Under the pieces are notes generated by a model, which saw only the letters and a list, made by a program, of their open reading frames with translations, made no database searches and was not told the origin of the DNA. 14,910 nt of DNA from CAYRHS01 sp964424125 (lineage in GTDB: Bacteria; Actinomycetota; Acidimicrobiia; IMCC26256; JAOSJL01), in NCBI GenBank assembly GCA_964424125.1, contig CAYRHS010000078.1:1-14910 (forward strand). The letters run 5' to 3'. Below are positions 1 through 7,741 of this stretch, piece after piece. Numbering within the stretch: position 1 is the stretch's first letter; each line of letters opens with the position of its first letter. A program made the position numbers and the translations under genes.

Positions 1-2047
1 CGTCCAGCAGGCCGAACGCGAGGGCGAACACGTAGGACGACTGCTTGTCGGGATCCATCCGTCCGTCGGCGTCGACGAAGCAGCGGCGGAACGCTTCACA
101 GATCGCGTCGAACCGCCCGGCGTAGTGGTCGGCATCGGCACGCCGGTCGAGTACGGCCGCGACGCGAGCAACGATGTCCATCGAATGGGCGTGGAACGCG
201 GTGGCGACGAGCGCATCCGGTCGGAAGAGCGCATGGGTCAGGTCCGCCGTCGGGCCGCTCTCGGCTGAGAGCCAGTCCCCGAAGTTGGCGCCCGAGGAGA
301 TGACGTCCCGACTTCCACGCGGATTTCGACCGCCGAGGGGCGGACGCAGGAGCAGGCCGCGACGTCGCGTGCGGCCCTCACCGAACTCCACCCAGGCGAG
401 CATGCTCTCGTACTGGCGTTCCAGCAGCTCCTCGTCGCCGTAGCGGCGATAGAGCACCCAGGGGACGACCGTTGCCGCGTCGCCCCAGCCTGCGGCGCCG
501 TCGAGGAGCGGGAGCGGCCAGAGCGCGTAGTCCGGCATCCGGGGAACGGTGTTACGGACGCATCCGTCCGGGCGCTGCTCGGACGCGAGATCCATGAGCC
601 ATCGAGCAAGCAGCCGGTGAACGTCCTGGTTGAAGGTCGCCGTCTCGACGAACGCCTGGAGGTCGCCGGTCCAGCCGGCCTTCTCGCGATGGGGACAGTC
701 GGTGGGGATCTCCACCAGGTTGCTGCGCTGCGACCATTCGATGTTGGCCTGGAGCCGATTGAGCCCTTCGTGGGAGCACTCGAACGTGCCGGTCTGTTCG
801 AGGTCCGAGCCGACGACGACGCCCGTCACCGTGGACTCGTCGGCCGCATCGATCGGACCGTCGACCTGGACGTAGCGGAACCCGTGGTAGACGAACGCCG
901 GCTCGAAGACCTCTTCCTCGCCGGTGGAGAACGTGTACCGGAGCTGCTGTTGCGCCCGAATGAAGGGCCGCTCGTCGACGCTGCCGTCGCTTCGCAACAG
1001 CTCCGCGTAGCGGACCCGGATCTCGGCGCCGGGGCGGGCGCGGGCACGCACACGGACGTGGCCCGCCATGTTCTGGCCCAGGTCGAAGCGGTACCGGCCG
1101 GGGCCGAGCCGAGTCACCTCGACCGGGGTGAGCTCGCGGACCACGCGACACGGCGGCGCGAGGTCGGCCACCAGGGTCGTGTACGGGTGGTGAGCCCATC
1201 GCGCCGGCGTCCACGCGGCATCGTCGAAGGCGCCCTCCGTCCAGCCCGGGTGCTCGAGACGGGCGTCGTAGACCTCCCCGCGGTTCAGGTCCGAGACGAG
1301 GCGCGCGCCCGTGGAGGTGCGCCAGGCGGTGTCGGTGCCCACGACCGAGCGCGACCCGTCGCCGTGGGTGATCTCCAACTGTGCGAGCAGCGCGACGTCG
1401 CCGCCGAAGGCGTTCGCCCTCCCGAAGACCGGTCCGAAGCGGCCCCGGTACCACCCGTCGCCGAGCTCGACGCCGATCGCGTTCGCGCCGTCGACGAGGA
1501 GGGCGGTGACGTCGTAGGTCTGGTACTGGAGCCGATGGTGGTAGCTCGTCAGGCCCGGCCGGAGCCGATCGTCGGTGACCCGCTGCCCGTTGATCCACGC
1601 CTGGTAGAGACCATGGCAGGTGATGTGGAGGCGGGCACGCGCCACGTCCGCGACCGTGAACGTCCGCCGCAGCAGCGGGCAGGGCCGCCCCGACGGTCTC
1701 AGGAACCGTCGCCTCGGGGGCTCGACGGGCTCGATCCACGACGCCGACCAGTCCGCCGGGTCGAAGAGCGCGGTCTCGAAGCGCGCCTCCTCACTCCACT
1801 CGTCGTCCTCACACACCCGCCACCGGTAGCGCTGTCGCGCGGACAGCGCCGCTCCCGCGTAGCGGACCTCACCCCCGGTGCCGGGCTGTTCGCCCGTGTC
1901 GAAGAGGGGAGCATCGGCGTCCAGCGCCGACACCTCCACCCGCCAGGTGGTCGGAGTGCCGGTGCTGCACCACGACAGGCGCGGCGTCGCCGTGCCGATG
2001 CCGACGGGATCTCGCTGCCCCTCGCACCGCAGCCGCTGCGCGCCCAT
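1..2047 (-). CDS. Alpha-L-rhamnosidase, GH78 family (C-terminus cut by window edge)
   Basis: Predicted to hydrolyse terminal alpha-L-rhamnose from rhamnosides. The visible 682 residues read in one open frame from ATG 2047, with an AGGAGG site at 2057-2062, 9 bases upstream. An Ig-like N-terminal region opens with the family-typical PRLSW (near residues 22-26). A Bac_rhamnosid_N-like segment contains HGLYQAWINGQR (145-156) and ELGDGWYRGRFG. The catalytic (alpha/alpha)6 barrel contains PTDCPHREKAGW with GD following, so D450, E455 and D462 have the same spacing as the acidic active-site residues I recall for Bacillus GH78 RhaB. GH78 enzymes usually have 850-1000 residues, so the last couple of hundred, including the second catalytic glutamate, lie off the left edge. 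The N-terminus lacks a hydrophobic signal, so the enzyme is probably cytoplasmic. It sits 28 bp after livF in the same direction, suggesting co-transcription and action on imported rhamnosides. The aglycone or polymer specificity cannot be told. Confidence 0.93.
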   Translation of the reverse strand, partial: MGAQRLRCEGQRDPVGIGTATPRLSWCSTGTPTTWRVEVSALDADAPLFDTGEQPGTGGEVRYAGAALSARQRYRWRVCEDDEWSEEARFETALFDPADWSASWIEPVEPPRRRFLRPSGRPCPLLRRTFTVADVARARLHITCHGLYQAWINGQRVTDDRLRPGLTSYHHRLQYQTYDVTALLVDGANAIGVELGDGWYRGRFGPVFGRANAFGGDVALLAQLEITHGDGSRSVVGTDTAWRTSTGARLVSDLNRGEVYDARLEHPGWTEGAFDDAAWTPARWAHHPYTTLVADLAPPCRVVRELTPVEVTRLGPGRYRFDLGQNMAGHVRVRARARPGAEIRVRYAELLRSDGSVDERPFIRAQQQLRYTFSTGEEEVFEPAFVYHGFRYVQVDGPIDAADESTVTGVVVGSDLEQTGTFECSHEGLNRLQANIEWSQRSNLVEIPTDCPHREKAGWTGDLQAFVETATFNQDVHRLLARWLMDLASEQRPDGCVRNTVPRMPDYALWPLPLLDGAAGWGDAATVVPWVLYRRYGDEELLERQYESMLAWVEFGEGRTRRRGLLLRPPLGGRNPRGSRDVISSGANFGDWLSAESGPTADLTHALFRPDALVATAFHAHSMDIVARVAAVLDRRADADHYAGRFDAICEAFRRCFVDADGRMDPDKQSSYVFALAFGLLD

Positions 2048-2075
2048 CAGCGTTCGCCTCCTGGAGTCGGTCGCA

Positions 2076-2771
2076 TCACTCCCTCCGAACACCGCCGAGG
2101 TACTCGGCCTCGATGTCGTCGATGTCGGCCAGCAGCTTCCTCGAGGGACCGTCGAGGACGATCCGGCCCCGGCCCATCACGACCGCACGGTCCGCGATCT
2201 CGAGCGCCGTGCGCGCGTGCTGCTCGACGAGGAGGACACCCACGCCCCGGTCGGCCGCGGAACGCACGGCCGCCAGGAGCCGCTTGACGATCACCGGCGC
2301 GAGGCCGAACGACAACTCGTCGGCGAGGAGTAACCGCGGCTCGGCCGCCAACGCCCGTGCGAGGGCGAGGATCTGCTGCTGGCCGCCGGAGAGGAGACCG
2401 CCGCGTCGCGTGCGATGTGGCTCGAGCTCCGGGAAGAGCTCGAACGCACGCGCCGGCTCACCCCGGCCCAGCCCGAGGTTCTCGTCGACCGTGAGCGCCA
2501 TGATCACCGACCGCTCCTCGGTGACCAGCGACATCCCCCCGCGGGCACGACGGTGAAGCGGCTCACGAACCGGTCGGCCGTCACAGCGCACCTCGCCGGA
2601 GATCGGATGCAGATCGCCCGCGAGCGTCAGCAACGTCGTGGATTTTCCCGCTCCGTTCGGTCCAAGCAGCGCGACGACCTCACCCGCGTCGACGGTCAGG
2701 TCGATCCCGTGCACCACGGGGACACCGTGATAGCCGGAGACGAGGTCCACGGCTTCGAGCAGCGGGGTCAC
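2076..2771 (-). CDS. livF: ABC transporter ATPase, LivF type
   Basis: Second ATP-binding subunit of a branched-chain-amino-acid-type (HAAT) ABC importer, 231 residues, the normal LivF size. It shows Walker A GPNGAGKST (37-45), a canonical signature LLSGGQQQ (126-133), Walker B with catalytic Glu LLLADE (147-152), the LivF-typical FGLAP right after it, and a switch His in VEQH (His185). The GTG start at 2771 overlaps the stop of the upstream permease fusion as GTGA, so the two genes are translationally coupled. The same frame stays open far upstream, but that part is only the antisense or out-of-frame shadow of neighbours. The family assignment is firm. The substrate is not: the rhamnose genes on both sides suggest a sugar or rhamnoside rather than leucine, which is inference. 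Confidence 0.93.
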   Translation of the reverse strand: MTPLLEAVDLVSGYHGVPVVHGIDLTVDAGEVVALLGPNGAGKSTTLLTLAGDLHPISGEVRCDGRPVREPLHRRARGGMSLVTEERSVIMALTVDENLGLGRGEPARAFELFPELEPHRTRRGGLLSGGQQQILALARALAAEPRLLLADELSFGLAPVIVKRLLAAVRSAADRGVGVLLVEQHARTALEIADRAVVMGRGRIVLDGPSRKLLADIDDIEAEYLGGVRRE

Positions 2772-5515
2772 GGCCGGACCGTCCGCGCCGGCGGAGAATC
2801 GGTCGGAGCCACGTCGTCGACGGTCGGAGCGAAGTCGCGCTCCGCAACGTCCGCGCCGAGGTACGCGGCGACGACTGCGGGCGTGGCGATCACCTGCGCG
2901 GGTGTACCCGAGGCGATGACCCGCCCGAAATCGAGCGCGACCACCCGGTCGCAGACCGACGTGACCAGCGGGACGTCGTGCTCGATCAACAGCACGGCGA
3001 TCCCCCAGTCCTGCGCGAGTCGGCGCACCAGGAGCCCCAGCTCGCGGCGCTGGCGCTCGTCGAGACCCGCGGCCGGCTCGTCCAGGAAGAGGATCGATGG
3101 TTGGCCCGCGACGGCCCGGGCGATCCCGACGAGGCGCCGTCGGCCGTGCGGGAGCGCCGATGGCAGCTTGTCGAGGTCGTCGGCGAGGCCGAAGTCCTCG
3201 ATCGCGGCCCTTGCTGCGGGCGGCAGCGGCGCGCGCCGGGGCCGGAAGAGGTCGCTGAGATAGAGGACCCACGACCGGGGATCGCCCGCCACACGGAGGT
3301 TGTCGCCCACCGTCATGTCCTCGAACAGCTCGAGGTGCTGGAACGACCGGCCCAGGCCTGCGAGTGAGCGGCGGCGCGGGCTCTGGTGCGTGATGTCGAC
3401 TCGGTCGAGCTCGACCGTTCCTTCGTCGGGAGCGGTGAATCCGCTCAGGACGTCGATGAGAGTGGTCTTTCCGGCGCCGTTCGGTCCGATGAGCCCGGTG
3501 ACAGTTCCCGGTTCGACCTCGATCGCCACGTCCTGGAGCGCTCGCACACCTCCGAAGTGGACCGAGATGCCTCGCGCGTGGAGCCGCGCGGGCGGAACAG
3601 GTGCTCGCTTCGGGTCCGAGGGAGCGACCGCGGGGCGACGCCTCGGCAACCACGGCATCGTGCGGCGCGCCCACGCCGCCAGGTGCCGGAGTTGCCGGAA
3701 GACCGGGTCGAGCGCGCCGTCGGGCGCCTTGATGATCGTGACGATGAGCAAGAGCCCCCCGACGAGCTGGAAGTAGCGGTCCCAGTCCAGCTCGGAGAAC
3801 AGGTGCGGCAAGAGGTTCCCGGGCTGAGCCGCGGCGGAGAGCACGGACGAAGCAAGGAAGCCGATCCCGGGTAGGACCGTGAAGACGACGGCGTTGATCG
3901 ATGCGTTGACGTTGAACGGCGAGAAGTCGATCTGGGAGCTGCGGAAGGCGAAGAGGATCCCGCCGAGTGCGGCGATGGCGGAGGCGAGCGCGAACGCAAA
4001 GAGCTTGGCGCGCACCGCACTGATCCCCAAGGCGACGGCCGCGCGCTCGTTGGCTCGTACGGCGAGCAGTCGTCGCCCGGCCGGGCCGCGGCGGAGGTTG
4101 GCGACCATCACGACGACGACGAGGAGCGCGACCAGACAGACGAGTGCGTAGCGCTTCGGCTGCAGCAACGAATCGATCTCCCAACCGAACAGGGTCGGGC
4201 GGTCGACCACGGTTCCGGCGAAACCGCCGGTGAAGTCGCTGTTGCCGAGCACGATGCGCTCGATCGCGAGCGCGAGCCCGAACGTGGCGATGGCCAGGCT
4301 GATTCCGCGGGTCCGCAGCGCCGGGAGTGCGACGAGCACGCCGATGGGCAGCGCGACCGCGACGCCGATCACCACGACCACGGGGAACGGCCACCCGGCG
4401 ACATCGGCGAGCCGTCCGGCGACGAAGGCGCCCATGCCCGCGAGCGCGAACTGGGCGAGCGAGAGCTGACCCGCGTAGCCCGTGACCACGATGAGCGACA
4501 ACATCACGAGCGCGATCGCGAACGTCGACGCGAGTACGAGCGCGCCCGTGGCATCGCTCGCACCGATCCACCACCAACCCAGGAGGAACGCGGCGACCGG
4601 TATCCAGATCGGGACGCGTCCCGTGCCGACGCGCGGCAATCGGAAGAGGGCCTCGCCGCGCAATGGGAGCGCGTCGCCGCGCAGCGCGAGAACGACGACG
4701 ATGACGAGGAACGGCACGGATGTAGCCCAGCCCGGATCGCTCACGTATCGGGTGAGCTCGGACTCGGCGACACCGATCGCCAGTCCGCCGGCGAGGGCGA
4801 GCGGGAACGAGCGGAAGCCGCCCACGAGCGCGGTCGCCAGCGCCGGGATGATGAGCAGCGTGAGCGGAACCACCGACAGCCCCAGGATGGGGAGGATGAG
4901 AATGGCCGCCAGACCGGCGAGCGCCGCGCCGAGCGACCAGTTCGCGACTGCGATGACTTCCGGGGACCACCCCATCGTCGCGGTCGCGCGCTCGTTCTCG
5001 GCCACGGCCACGGTGGCCCACCCGAAGCGGGTGAAGCGGAAGACGAGCCAGAGCGCGACGGTCAGGACGCAGGCGACGAGCAGGATGTAGATCCGATCCG
5101 AGGGCACGGTGACGCCGGAGAAGAAGGTCCAGACGTTCGCGGGCAGGATCGGGTCCACGAACGTGCTCGTCGTGCCGTACTCGAGGATCAGCGCCTGCTG
5201 GACCACCGCCAGCACCCCCAGCGTGGCGACCAACCGGGTCACCGGTGAGCTGGTGCGCAGCCATCGCATGACGAGGAGGTACGTGAGCGCACCGCCGAGG
5301 GCCGATGCCGCGACGCCGATCACGACGGCCGCTCCCTGGGGGACGCCGGCCTCGACCGCCTCGAAGTAGGCGTAGGCGCCGATGGCGCCCATCGCGCCAT
5401 GGGCGAAGTTGAGGACTCCCGAACCGCGATAGACGAGGACGACGCCCTGGGCGATCAGCGCGTAGACACCGCCGAGCCCGAGTCCGAGGAGCAGGAACTG
5501 GAGCGGCTCCGACAC
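2768..5515 (-). CDS. Fused LivH-LivM-LivG ABC transporter (two permeases plus ATPase in one chain)
   Basis: A 915-residue membrane protein joining three subunits that are usually separate. Residues 1-280 are LivH-like (YRGSGVLNFAHGAMG at 29-43 is the classic LivH N-terminal motif). Residues 300-600 are LivM-like (TGYAGQLSLAQFALAGMGAF at 345-364, later the LAVRANERAA loop near 484-493). A basic, proline-rich linker (about 605-645) leads to a LivG-like ATPase with Walker A GPNGAGKTT (677-685), Walker B ILFLDEP (808-814) and switch His846. The ABC signature, normally LSYGQQR in LivG, reads LPHGRRR (788-794). The GTG start at 5515 has GGAGG at 5526-5530. With LivF it would make a complete transmembrane and ATPase set, but no periplasmic-type binding protein is visible. 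Such fusions occur in some actinobacteria. Its divergent position beside rhaEW and co-direction with a rhamnosidase suggest rhamnose or rhamnoside uptake. Confidence 0.93.
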   Translation of the reverse strand: MSEPLQFLLLGLGLGGVYALIAQGVVLVYRGSGVLNFAHGAMGAIGAYAYFEAVEAGVPQGAAVVIGVAASALGGALTYLLVMRWLRTSSPVTRLVATLGVLAVVQQALILEYGTTSTFVDPILPANVWTFFSGVTVPSDRIYILLVACVLTVALWLVFRFTRFGWATVAVAENERATATMGWSPEVIAVANWSLGAALAGLAAILILPILGLSVVPLTLLIIPALATALVGGFRSFPLALAGGLAIGVAESELTRYVSDPGWATSVPFLVIVVVLALRGDALPLRGEALFRLPRVGTGRVPIWIPVAAFLLGWWWIGASDATGALVLASTFAIALVMLSLIVVTGYAGQLSLAQFALAGMGAFVAGRLADVAGWPFPVVVVIGVAVALPIGVLVALPALRTRGISLAIATFGLALAIERIVLGNSDFTGGFAGTVVDRPTLFGWEIDSLLQPKRYALVCLVALLVVVVMVANLRRGPAGRRLLAVRANERAAVALGISAVRAKLFAFALASAIAALGGILFAFRSSQIDFSPFNVNASINAVVFTVLPGIGFLASSVLSAAAQPGNLLPHLFSELDWDRYFQLVGGLLLIVTIIKAPDGALDPVFRQLRHLAAWARRTMPWLPRRRPAVAPSDPKRAPVPPARLHARGISVHFGGVRALQDVAIEVEPGTVTGLIGPNGAGKTTLIDVLSGFTAPDEGTVELDRVDITHQSPRRRSLAGLGRSFQHLELFEDMTVGDNLRVAGDPRSWVLYLSDLFRPRRAPLPPAARAAIEDFGLADDLDKLPSALPHGRRRLVGIARAVAGQPSILFLDEPAAGLDERQRRELGLLVRRLAQDWGIAVLLIEHDVPLVTSVCDRVVALDFGRVIASGTPAQVIATPAVVAAYLGADVAERDFAPTVDDVAPTDSPPARTVRP

Positions 5516-5599
5516 GACCCGTCAGCCTCCGGGGTTCGTCGCACGGATCATGGACTCGCCCCCGTCCCGGCCGCACTCGCCGTCCGCGGCGGCATGTGT

Positions 5600-5623
5600 C
5601 ATTCTGTGAGTTCGCGCTGAATC
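5600..5623. promoter_or_regulatory. Putative operator (imperfect palindrome) in the liv/rhaEW divergent gap
   Basis: A 24-bp imperfect dyad centred between 5611 and 5612. ATTC at 5601-5604 mirrors GAAT at 5619-5622, and three further G:C positions pair inside (5606/5617, 5608/5615, 5610/5613). Its first 14 bases, CATTCTGTGAGTTC, recur exactly at 12413-12426 upstream of the lactate dehydrogenase gene, where the dyad has the same centre. It lies in the 151-bp gap between the leftward liv operon and the rightward rhamnose operon. The obvious candidate binder is the DeoR-family protein encoded at the end of the rhamnose operon. Binding is inferred, not shown. Confidence 0.55.
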
Positions 5624-5634
5624 TTGCGGGAGTG

Positions 5635-5663
5635 TTTGTAGCAGCAGCACCGGGAGTACGCAA
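5635..5663 (-). promoter_or_regulatory. Possible sigma70-like promoter for the liv/rhamnosidase operon
   Basis: Read on the minus strand, TTGCGT (5658-5663) is followed after exactly 17 bases by TACAAA (5635-5640). That gives 3 of 6 matches to the -35 consensus and 4 of 6 to the -10 consensus. Transcription would begin a few bases further left and run through the palindrome at 5600-5623, a position suited to repression. The -35 element would overlap the ribosome-binding region of rhaEW on the other strand. The match is modest and could be chance. I could not find a convincing rightward promoter for rhaEW in the same gap. Confidence 0.25.
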
Positions 5664-5666
5664 TCG

Positions 5667-7697
5667 ATGCGTCCGGCCGTCCCTGACCTCCTCGACCGTT
5701 CCCACCGACTCGGCGCCGATCGGCGCGTGACGAACTTCGCCGGGGGCAACACCTCGGCCAAGGTCACCCTGGAAGACCCCATCACCGGCGAAGCCAGGCG
5801 CGTCCTCGCGGTCAAGGGCTCGGGGGGTGACCTGGCGACGCTCACCGAGGACGGGCTCGCCTGGTTGGATCTGGACCGGGTGCGGGCGCTCGAAGCTGCG
5901 TACCGGGGAGGCGCGCCCGAGGACGCGATCGTCGCGATGTACGACTTCTGTCGGTTCGGCGCCGGCGGGGCTGTTCCCTCGATCGACACGCCGTTGCACG
6001 CCTTCCTCGGCGCGGCGCACGTCGATCACCTGCACCCCGACTCCATGATCGCCTTGGCCGCGGCTGCCGACGGTCCGGAGCTCGTCGCGGAGTGCTTCGG
6101 CGCGGAGGTGGGCTGGCTCGACTGGATGCGTCCGGGAATGGAGCTCGGGCTGGCCCTGCGTGCATTCCAGCGCGAGCACCCCGCCGCACGCGGGGCGGTC
6201 CTCGGAGGCCACGGGATGATCTGCTGGGGGGAGACCTCCGCAGAGTGTGAGGCACGGTCGTGGCAGCTCGTCGAACAGGCCGAACGGTTCCTCCTCCAGC
6301 GCGATGGACCCGACCCCTTCCGCACGACGCGATCGGGGTTCGAGGCGCTCGATGCACCAGCTCGAAGTCGGGTCGCGGCCGAGCTCGCGCCGGTCGTGCG
6401 CGGTATTGCATCGCACGACCGTCGGGTGGTGGGCTCGTTCACCGACGCCGTCGTCGTCCTCGAGTTCCTTTCCTCCGAGGCCGCCCCCGACTTGGTCGCG
6501 CTCGGGACGTCGTGCCCCGATCACTTCCTGCGGACCAAGGTCAGGCCGCTCCTGCTCGACCTGCCGACGACGGCGAGTCACGCGCAACGGGTCGCACGGC
6601 TCCACGAGCTCCACGACGCGTACCGAGAGGACTACACGCGCTACTACCGCGCCCACGCGGTCGAGGACTCCCCCGAGATGCGCGGCGCCGATCCCGCCAT
6701 CGTCCTCGTTCCCGGCGTCGGGATGTGGAGCTTCGGACCTGACCCGCGGACTGCGCGTGTGGCAGGGGAGTTCTACGTCAACGCGATCAACGTCATGCGG
6801 GGTGCCGAATCGGTCTCGACCTACACACCGATCTCGGACGAGGAGAAGTTCCGCATCGAGTACTGGGAGCTCGAGGAACGCAAGCTGAGGATGAAGCCGC
6901 CTCCTCCCCCACTCCAGGGGCGAGTCGCGTTCGTGACCGGCGCAGCCTCCGGTATCGGCCGCGCCACCGCCGAGCGGCTCGCGGCCGAAGGCGCGTGCGT
7001 GATCGTGGCCGACCTCGACGGTGAGGGCGCCGAGAAGGTGCAGGCCGAGATCGGAGTCGAGGCCGCGCTGTCGATGCCGTGCGACGTCACCGACGAGAGC
7101 GCCGTTCTCAACGCCTTCGCCGAGGCCGCTCGTCGCTTTGGCAGTGTCGACCTCGTCGTCAACAGCGCGGGCTTCGCCGCGTCAACGCCATTGATCGATG
7201 CCACGACCCAGGAGTGGGACGCGCTCCACGCCGTGTTGGGGCGGGGGTCGTTTCTCGTGAGTCGCGAAGCGGCCGCGCAGATGATCGCGAGCGGTATCGG
7301 TGGCGATCTCGTTCACATCGTGTCGAAGAACAGCGTCGTCGCCGGCCCCAGCAACGTCGCCTACGGGTCGGCGAAGGCCGCTCAGGCGCACCTCGTGCGC
7401 CTGCTCGCGGCCGAGCTGGGCGAGCACGGCATCCGCGTTAACGGGGTCAACCCGGACGCGGTCGTCAAGGGGTCGGGGATCTTCAGCGGCGAGTGGCTGG
7501 AAGAACGCGCCGAGGTTTACGGGGTCGCGCCCGAGCGACTGAGCGAGTTCTACGCCGGGCGCACGTTGCTCGGCGAGGAGGTGCTCCCCGAACACGTCGC
7601 CGACGCCGTACACGCACTGGTGGCAGGATCGTTGTCGCGGACGACCGGCCACATCATCCCGGTCGACGGGGGGTTGGAGACCGCGTTCCTCCGCTGA
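5667..7697 (+). CDS. rhaEW: Bifunctional L-rhamnulose-1-phosphate aldolase / L-lactaldehyde dehydrogenase (RhaEW)
   Basis: A 676-residue cytoplasmic fusion enzyme. The class II aldolase domain (about 1-400) would split L-rhamnulose-1-phosphate to dihydroxyacetone phosphate and L-lactaldehyde. It shows GGNTSAK (26-32), KGSGGD (50-55), a histidine-rich metal region with His111, His118 and HLHPDS (121-126), and GGHGM (180-184). A proline-rich joint (421 ff. region preceded by KPPPPPLQG, 410-418) leads to a short-chain dehydrogenase domain that would oxidise lactaldehyde to L-lactate. This domain has TGAASGIG (424-431), NSAG (499-502), Ser553, and Tyr566-x3-Lys570. The position usually held by the catalytic Asn of the SDR tetrad appears to be Leu. 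ATG 5667 has GGGAG at 5652-5656. It is the first gene of the rhamnose operon. The two-domain order and length match the RhaEW family described for Bacillus, Streptomyces and Chloroflexus. Confidence 0.94.
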   Translation: MRPAVPDLLDRSHRLGADRRVTNFAGGNTSAKVTLEDPITGEARRVLAVKGSGGDLATLTEDGLAWLDLDRVRALEAAYRGGAPEDAIVAMYDFCRFGAGGAVPSIDTPLHAFLGAAHVDHLHPDSMIALAAAADGPELVAECFGAEVGWLDWMRPGMELGLALRAFQREHPAARGAVLGGHGMICWGETSAECEARSWQLVEQAERFLLQRDGPDPFRTTRSGFEALDAPARSRVAAELAPVVRGIASHDRRVVGSFTDAVVVLEFLSSEAAPDLVALGTSCPDHFLRTKVRPLLLDLPTTASHAQRVARLHELHDAYREDYTRYYRAHAVEDSPEMRGADPAIVLVPGVGMWSFGPDPRTARVAGEFYVNAINVMRGAESVSTYTPISDEEKFRIEYWELEERKLRMKPPPPPLQGRVAFVTGAASGIGRATAERLAAEGACVIVADLDGEGAEKVQAEIGVEAALSMPCDVTDESAVLNAFAEAARRFGSVDLVVNSAGFAASTPLIDATTQEWDALHAVLGRGSFLVSREAAAQMIASGIGGDLVHIVSKNSVVAGPSNVAYGSAKAAQAHLVRLLAAELGEHGIRVNGVNPDAVVKGSGIFSGEWLEERAEVYGVAPERLSEFYAGRTLLGEEVLPEHVADAVHALVAGSLSRTTGHIIPVDGGLETAFLR

Positions 7698-7741
7698 GGC
7701 CGCGTGGATCGCCGTTCGCGTGGGAAGACGAGGTGGTCGCC

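Noticed and set aside
552..1739. Minus-strand 395-codon frame inside the rhamnosidase
   Set aside because: Low-complexity Arg/Pro sequence in a different frame from the GH78 motifs; a shadow.
617..2287. Long open frame of 556 codons on the plus strand opposite the rhamnosidase
   Set aside because: Its translation is Arg/Pro/Glu-rich without domains. It lies wholly antisense to a well-supported GH78 gene and livF end, typical of GC-rich codon bias.
2772..6656. Upstream continuation of the livF frame for more than 1200 codons
   Set aside because: This part runs out of frame through the LivHMG fusion and antisense to rhaEW. It is Arg-rich and featureless, and the LivF domain begins at GTG 2771.
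7253..7272. Possible third operator-like sequence (GTGAGTCGCG with TTC and GAA nearby)
   Set aside because: It lies inside the rhaEW coding region, lacks one central base relative to the other two copies, and does not share their 14-base core.
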